Positions 32,640 to 35,476 of a DNA stretch of 35,476 nucleotides are shown here, in pieces (position 1 is the stretch's first letter; each line of letters opens with the position of its first letter). Origin of the DNA: an uncultured Flammeovirgaceae bacterium (GTDB lineage: Bacteria; Bacteroidota; Bacteroidia; Cytophagales; Cyclobacteriaceae); the NCBI GenBank assembly GCA_937884755.1, contig CAKZYJ010000156.1, positions 1 to 35,476 on the forward strand, given 5' to 3'. Position numbers and translations under genes: made by a program. The notes under the pieces were generated by a model that saw nothing but the letters and a program-made list of their open reading frames with translations, was not told the origin of the DNA and made no database searches.

Positions 32640-32981
32640 ATGTACACCCTAAGCATCGTTACTTCTTTTTTATCGGTACTTGCCCTCTACGCTGTTGCCG
32701 ATCGGGTGGAATTTGACAAGCCTGACTGGATGCAGTGGTTGGATGCTCACGCTACCGTGGCGCGCCTTTCGGCAGCCATCTTGTTTGGGGTGAGCACTTT
32801 CTTACTGACCGTTACTATGGGTTTAGCCACGGGTATCTTTGCCAGCCTTACTCTCTGGATGCTGCTAGCCGGCCTGATGGTGCTGTTTGCTCCCTTTGAG
32901 CGCATAAGCCAATTCCATTTAGGTTTGATTCTGCTAGCTAGCATCGGTATTGAAGTATTATTACTCACCCTACAGTCCTAA
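32640..32981 (+). CDS. DUF3325-like small inner-membrane protein
   Basis: 113 residues, three to four hydrophobic segments (about 3-20, 42-62, 64-84, 94-111). It shares YAVADRVEFD after TM1 with YVAADRTELN of the 23071 protein, and the same place between XusB-like and DUF3649-like genes; it has an additional C-terminal hydrophobic segment. Accessory role with the PepSY protein is inferred from the conserved gene order. Confidence 0.72.
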   Translation: MYTLSIVTSFLSVLALYAVADRVEFDKPDWMQWLDAHATVARLSAAILFGVSTFLLTVTMGLATGIFASLTLWMLLAGLMVLFAPFERISQFHLGLILLASIGIEVLLLTLQS

Positions 32982-32986
32982 TCGCT

Positions 32987-33265
32987 ATGCCCGCTAACAC
33001 CAAGTACCTTACTCAATCACCCTGGATCAAATTCGGTAGACTCTCCGCCGCCATCCTGGGGAGCCTAATTGCTGCCGTTGCCTTTCATCTCGCTCTGGCC
33101 GCTTGGCTCGACCCAGCTATTGTATTTGGAACCTCTATTTTCACCATCTTCATTCTCTGGACGGGGTTGATGCTGGTTACCTACTGGCTGCGTAAGGTTT
33201 GGCAAGTGTGGAGCTTGCTACTCTTACTAATTGGAGTAAGTAGCTTAATGATTTACCTAAACTGA
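32987..33265 (+). CDS. DUF3649-like small inner-membrane protein
   Basis: 92 residues, three hydrophobic segments. MPANTKYLTQSPWIKFGRLS aligns with MPANKKYLLKTKLARTSKVL of the 23362 protein, and SAAILGSLIAA with ASAIGGLAAT; both end in W-x-x-W/AW-x-[LV]-L...-hydrophobic. It begins 5 bases after the DUF3325-like gene. The next gene, the PepSY protein, is here 109 bases away rather than coupled as in module 4. Confidence 0.72.
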   Translation: MPANTKYLTQSPWIKFGRLSAAILGSLIAAVAFHLALAAWLDPAIVFGTSIFTIFILWTGLMLVTYWLRKVWQVWSLLLLLIGVSSLMIYLN

Positions 33266-33374
33266 TGGAGGATAGAGCAGGTGGCCGCCGTTGCCCAGTT
33301 GGGAGCTTAGTGTGCATACTCCCCGCCCCTTGCTCTCTTTCATTTAACAATCGAACCATCGAACAATTGAATCC

Positions 33375-35054
33375 ATGAACAATCGCGATTACAACGTCTT
33401 TTTCAATACCCACACCGTAAGTGGTATTGTCATTAGCATCGGGCTCTACGTCATTTTCTTGGCGGGAGGCTTTGCACTGTTTCTCGAGAATATCAACCAC
33501 TGGGAAGCCAATGAACCGGCTGAGTCGGCGGTTACCGTTATTGATTACGACCGGGTGCTGGCGCAGGTAGAGGCCGAAGGCTACGCTATGCACGGCCGGG
33601 ATATGTTCATTAACAACCACCACGGTCATATTTCGGTATTTTCTCAACCGTTGTCCGATTCCACTTTACAGGGAAGCCAATTGAGTTTACTGCCCGACTC
33701 AGTCGCCCGAGGGAATATTAATCTGGAATTAGATGGTGACACCTATGCCGTAGCCCCATCGGAAGAAGAAGCTCAGGAAGCTGCTCTGGGTGATTTTCTG
33801 TACGATCTTCACTTCTTCCGCCAAATCCCGGTGGTGGGCATTTATCTTGCGGGACTGGTTTCCGTGTTCTTTCTGTTTGCTATTATCACCGGGGTGATCG
33901 TTCACTGGAACAAAATATTTTCCTTCTTTTTTACCTTTCGCCTCAAGGCATCGCTCAAAAATTTATGGACCGATGCCCATACTGCACTGGGAGTGATCGG
34001 ATTACCCTTTCAGTTTATGTACGCCGTTACCGGGGCGATCTTTGGCTTAGTGATTCTGATCTTTCTGCCCTACGCTCAGATCCTTTACGGAGGCGATCAG
34101 CAAGCGATGTTTGAAGAGGTTTATCCGGCTTTCTTTTCCCAACAGTTTGAAACGAAGGGCTACACCGAAGCGCAGGTATCCATCAATAAGTTGGTTGAAC
34201 AATCAGTGAGCAAGATACCTACGGAGCACGTGGAGTTTATCAGCGTTGGTATCAAAAACTATCACGATCAGAACGCCCACGTTGGGGTGACGATTGGCAC
34301 TGACTTGACCAGCCATTTTTTTAATACTACCGAGATTGCCTATCGCCTATCCGACGGGCAAATGGTACACGAAGTAGCGGTAGCCGATAACCCACCCTAC
34401 GTGGTGGGGGTAGTTGATTTTGTGCATAGAATTCACTTTGGCAATTACGGGGGTTACTTTATCCGAGTGCTATACTTTTTAATGGCATTGGTTACCTGCT
34501 TTGTCATCATTTCGGGAGTAATGGTATGGCTAAAGGCTCGCGATAAGAAAAAGTATGAAGCGAAACAGCAATATAATACTAACGTAGGGGCCATCTACCT
34601 GGGGGCTTGCCTGGGGCTGTTTCCCGCCATTGCCCTGATGTTTATCTTAACCAAGACCTTTCCCGCCGAAATGGCTCACCGCTTCGGTTGGATCAGTTGG
34701 TTGTTTCTGGCCTTTTGGGTGGGTTACACTGTCTACGCTTACTTCGTCAAAAACTACTTTACCATTAACCGCAACGCGCTGTTGTTAGCGGGAGTGATGG
34801 GCTTACTCATCCCGGTTTTCAATGGTTTGCATTCCGGGTTATGGCTTTGGCAGTCTCTTCCAATGGGCTACCCCGACTCATTTTTCGTCGACCTGGCCTG
34901 GCTGCTAACTGGCGCTCTCACGACCTTCGTGGCTTTACGCCTTACACCACAAGCCGAACCAGCGAAGGCTACCCGGAAAAAACAGAAATTGACTACTATT
35001 CGGGTAAGCAAGCCGATCCACGCTGTAAACCCCGGTCCACGGCCTATTCAATAA
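33375..35054 (+). CDS. XusC-like PepSY transmembrane protein
   Basis: 559 residues, paralogue of the 23652 protein: VFFNTHTVSGIVISIGLYVI at TM1, FLYDLHFFRQIPVVGIYLAG, NLWTDAHTALGVIGLPFQFM, VHRIHFGNYGGYFIRVLYFL, NVGAIYLGACLGLFPAIALM, GLHSGLWLWQSLP. All four membrane-edge His motifs are kept. Periplasmic parts are more divergent, as expected if they meet different siderophores. C-terminal basic tail with SKPIHAVNPGPRPIQ. Host-like composition. A short set of degenerate 8-base repeats lies just before the start codon. The azurin-like gene follows after 45 bases. Confidence 0.9.
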   Translation: MNNRDYNVFFNTHTVSGIVISIGLYVIFLAGGFALFLENINHWEANEPAESAVTVIDYDRVLAQVEAEGYAMHGRDMFINNHHGHISVFSQPLSDSTLQGSQLSLLPDSVARGNINLELDGDTYAVAPSEEEAQEAALGDFLYDLHFFRQIPVVGIYLAGLVSVFFLFAIITGVIVHWNKIFSFFFTFRLKASLKNLWTDAHTALGVIGLPFQFMYAVTGAIFGLVILIFLPYAQILYGGDQQAMFEEVYPAFFSQQFETKGYTEAQVSINKLVEQSVSKIPTEHVEFISVGIKNYHDQNAHVGVTIGTDLTSHFFNTTEIAYRLSDGQMVHEVAVADNPPYVVGVVDFVHRIHFGNYGGYFIRVLYFLMALVTCFVIISGVMVWLKARDKKKYEAKQQYNTNVGAIYLGACLGLFPAIALMFILTKTFPAEMAHRFGWISWLFLAFWVGYTVYAYFVKNYFTINRNALLLAGVMGLLIPVFNGLHSGLWLWQSLPMGYPDSFFVDLAWLLTGALTTFVALRLTPQAEPAKATRKKQKLTTIRVSKPIHAVNPGPRPIQ

Positions 35055-35099
35055 ATGTCAATAAAAAAACAAATTTCATTTTTGTTGAGTTTTAAGCGC

Positions 35100-35476
35100 A
35101 TGAAAACACCAATTATGATTTTAGCTCTAGCTTTTGTTTTTTTCCAGTGCGGGGGCAGTTCCAACAGCACCGCTAGCCAGCAGGAAACTACGTCTGCTGC
35201 CGAAGCTTCTTCGGAGAGTTCCTCAGAGAGTTCCCCGGCAGACGAGGTCACATTGGTGCTGAACACTGGAGATCTGTTGGAGTATGATAAAACCGAACTA
35301 CGAGTAAAGGCGGGTCAACAAGTTACTCTGACCCTGAATCACAGCGGGCAAATGGCTAAAGAAGCCATGGGACACAACTTTGTGCTGCTGAAACCGGGTA
35401 CCGATATTCCCACCTTTGCCAACGAGGCATTAGATGCTCGTGAAAACGAATACTTTCCCGCTGGCAGTGAGCAGGT
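35100..35476 (+). CDS. Azurin-like cupredoxin lipoprotein, 5' part (runs off window)
   Basis: ATG at 35100 and an open frame to the window end (125 codons). Signal sequence with lipobox FFQ-C (Cys17) followed by GGSS, a Ser/Glu-rich linker (about 20-45), then VTLVLNTGDLLEYDKTELRV and VTLTLNHSGQMAKEAMGHNF. MGHNFVLL is the azurin motif with the first copper-ligand His; the distal Cys-His-Met ligand loop is beyond the window. Azurins carry electrons in the periplasm. The residues after Cys17 are not acidic, unlike in the XusB-like proteins, suggesting it faces the periplasm. Close spacing to the PepSY gene suggests co-transcription. Confidence 0.88.
   Translation, partial: MKTPIMILALAFVFFQCGGSSNSTASQQETTSAAEASSESSSESSPADEVTLVLNTGDLLEYDKTELRVKAGQQVTLTLNHSGQMAKEAMGHNFVLLKPGTDIPTFANEALDARENEYFPAGSEQ

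Noticed and set aside
33347-33385. CRISPR-like array
   Set aside because: Units are only about 8 bases, degenerate and without spacers.
33177-33647. 156-codon minus-strand frame across the DUF3649-like/PepSY boundary
   Set aside because: It is antisense to conserved coding sequence, lacks a promoter or start context and has no homologue in the equivalent place of module 4.

Overview
The window reads as a chromosomal segment of a Bacteroidota bacterium, most likely an environmental Cytophagales-type organism. Support comes from TonB-dependent receptors (TBDRs) with N-terminal carboxypeptidase-D-like domains, ECF sigma/FecR pairs whose FecR proteins start with the phylum-typical LLxKY...AVExWL motif, lipoproteins with acidic residues right after the lipid-modified Cys, -33 TTG / -7 TAnnTTTG-type promoters, and a membrane-anchored AraC-type regulator. 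No rRNA, tRNA, CRISPR array or recognisable transposase was seen. Genus-level assignment is not possible from this alone.

Almost the whole window is devoted to (xeno)siderophore iron uptake and consists of several related modules resembling XusA-XusB-XusC of Bacteroides thetaiotaomicron (TBDR, surface beta-propeller lipoprotein, PepSY inner-membrane protein). Module 1 (2-3621): C-terminus of a siderophore TBDR, PepSY protein, leucine-carboxyl-methyltransferase-type enzyme, two small DUF6686-like proteins and a 56-aa protein. An AraC-type regulator follows (3816-4808). Module 2 (4941-8207) is decayed: a TBDR remnant, an orphan XusB-like lipoprotein, a 5'-truncated second XusB-like gene and an unknown membrane protein. 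Module 3 (8289-17313): promoter with Fur-box-like palindrome, ECF sigma, an O-methyltransferase, a short FecR, no receptor, an XusB-like gene interrupted by one amber codon, a strong terminator, two paralogous PepSY genes separated by an unknown 103-aa protein, and a DUF5916 outer-membrane protein. Module 4 (17380-25561) is the complete one: promoter/palindrome, sigma, FecR, STN-containing TBDR, XusB-like lipoprotein, DUF3325-like and DUF3649-like membrane proteins, a XusC-like PepSY protein, and a 63-aa protein homologous to the 56-aa protein of module 1. A serine hydrolase lies on the minus strand (25631-27280). Module 5 (27654-35476): promoter/palindrome, TBDR without STN, two tandem XusB-like lipoproteins, the same DUF3325-like/DUF3649-like/PepSY block, and a truncated azurin-like lipoprotein at the window edge.

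Expected joint function: surface lipoprotein and TBDR capture and import the ferric siderophore; the PepSY protein with its small membrane partners probably handles iron release/reduction at the inner membrane. Modules 4 and 3 carry the sigma/FecR cell-surface signalling layer on top of apparent iron control; module 5 appears to be controlled by iron only.

The most notable points are a composition breakpoint inside the module-4 TBDR (about 19.75-19.83 kb) suggesting exchange of the plug/barrel plus downstream partners while the signalling domain was kept; three promoters of identical geometry followed by Fur-like palindromes; methyltransferases embedded in two siderophore operons, one of them between sigma and anti-sigma; a small-protein family at operon ends; and a shared K-P-x-H-[AV] cytoplasmic tail in four of the five PepSY proteins.
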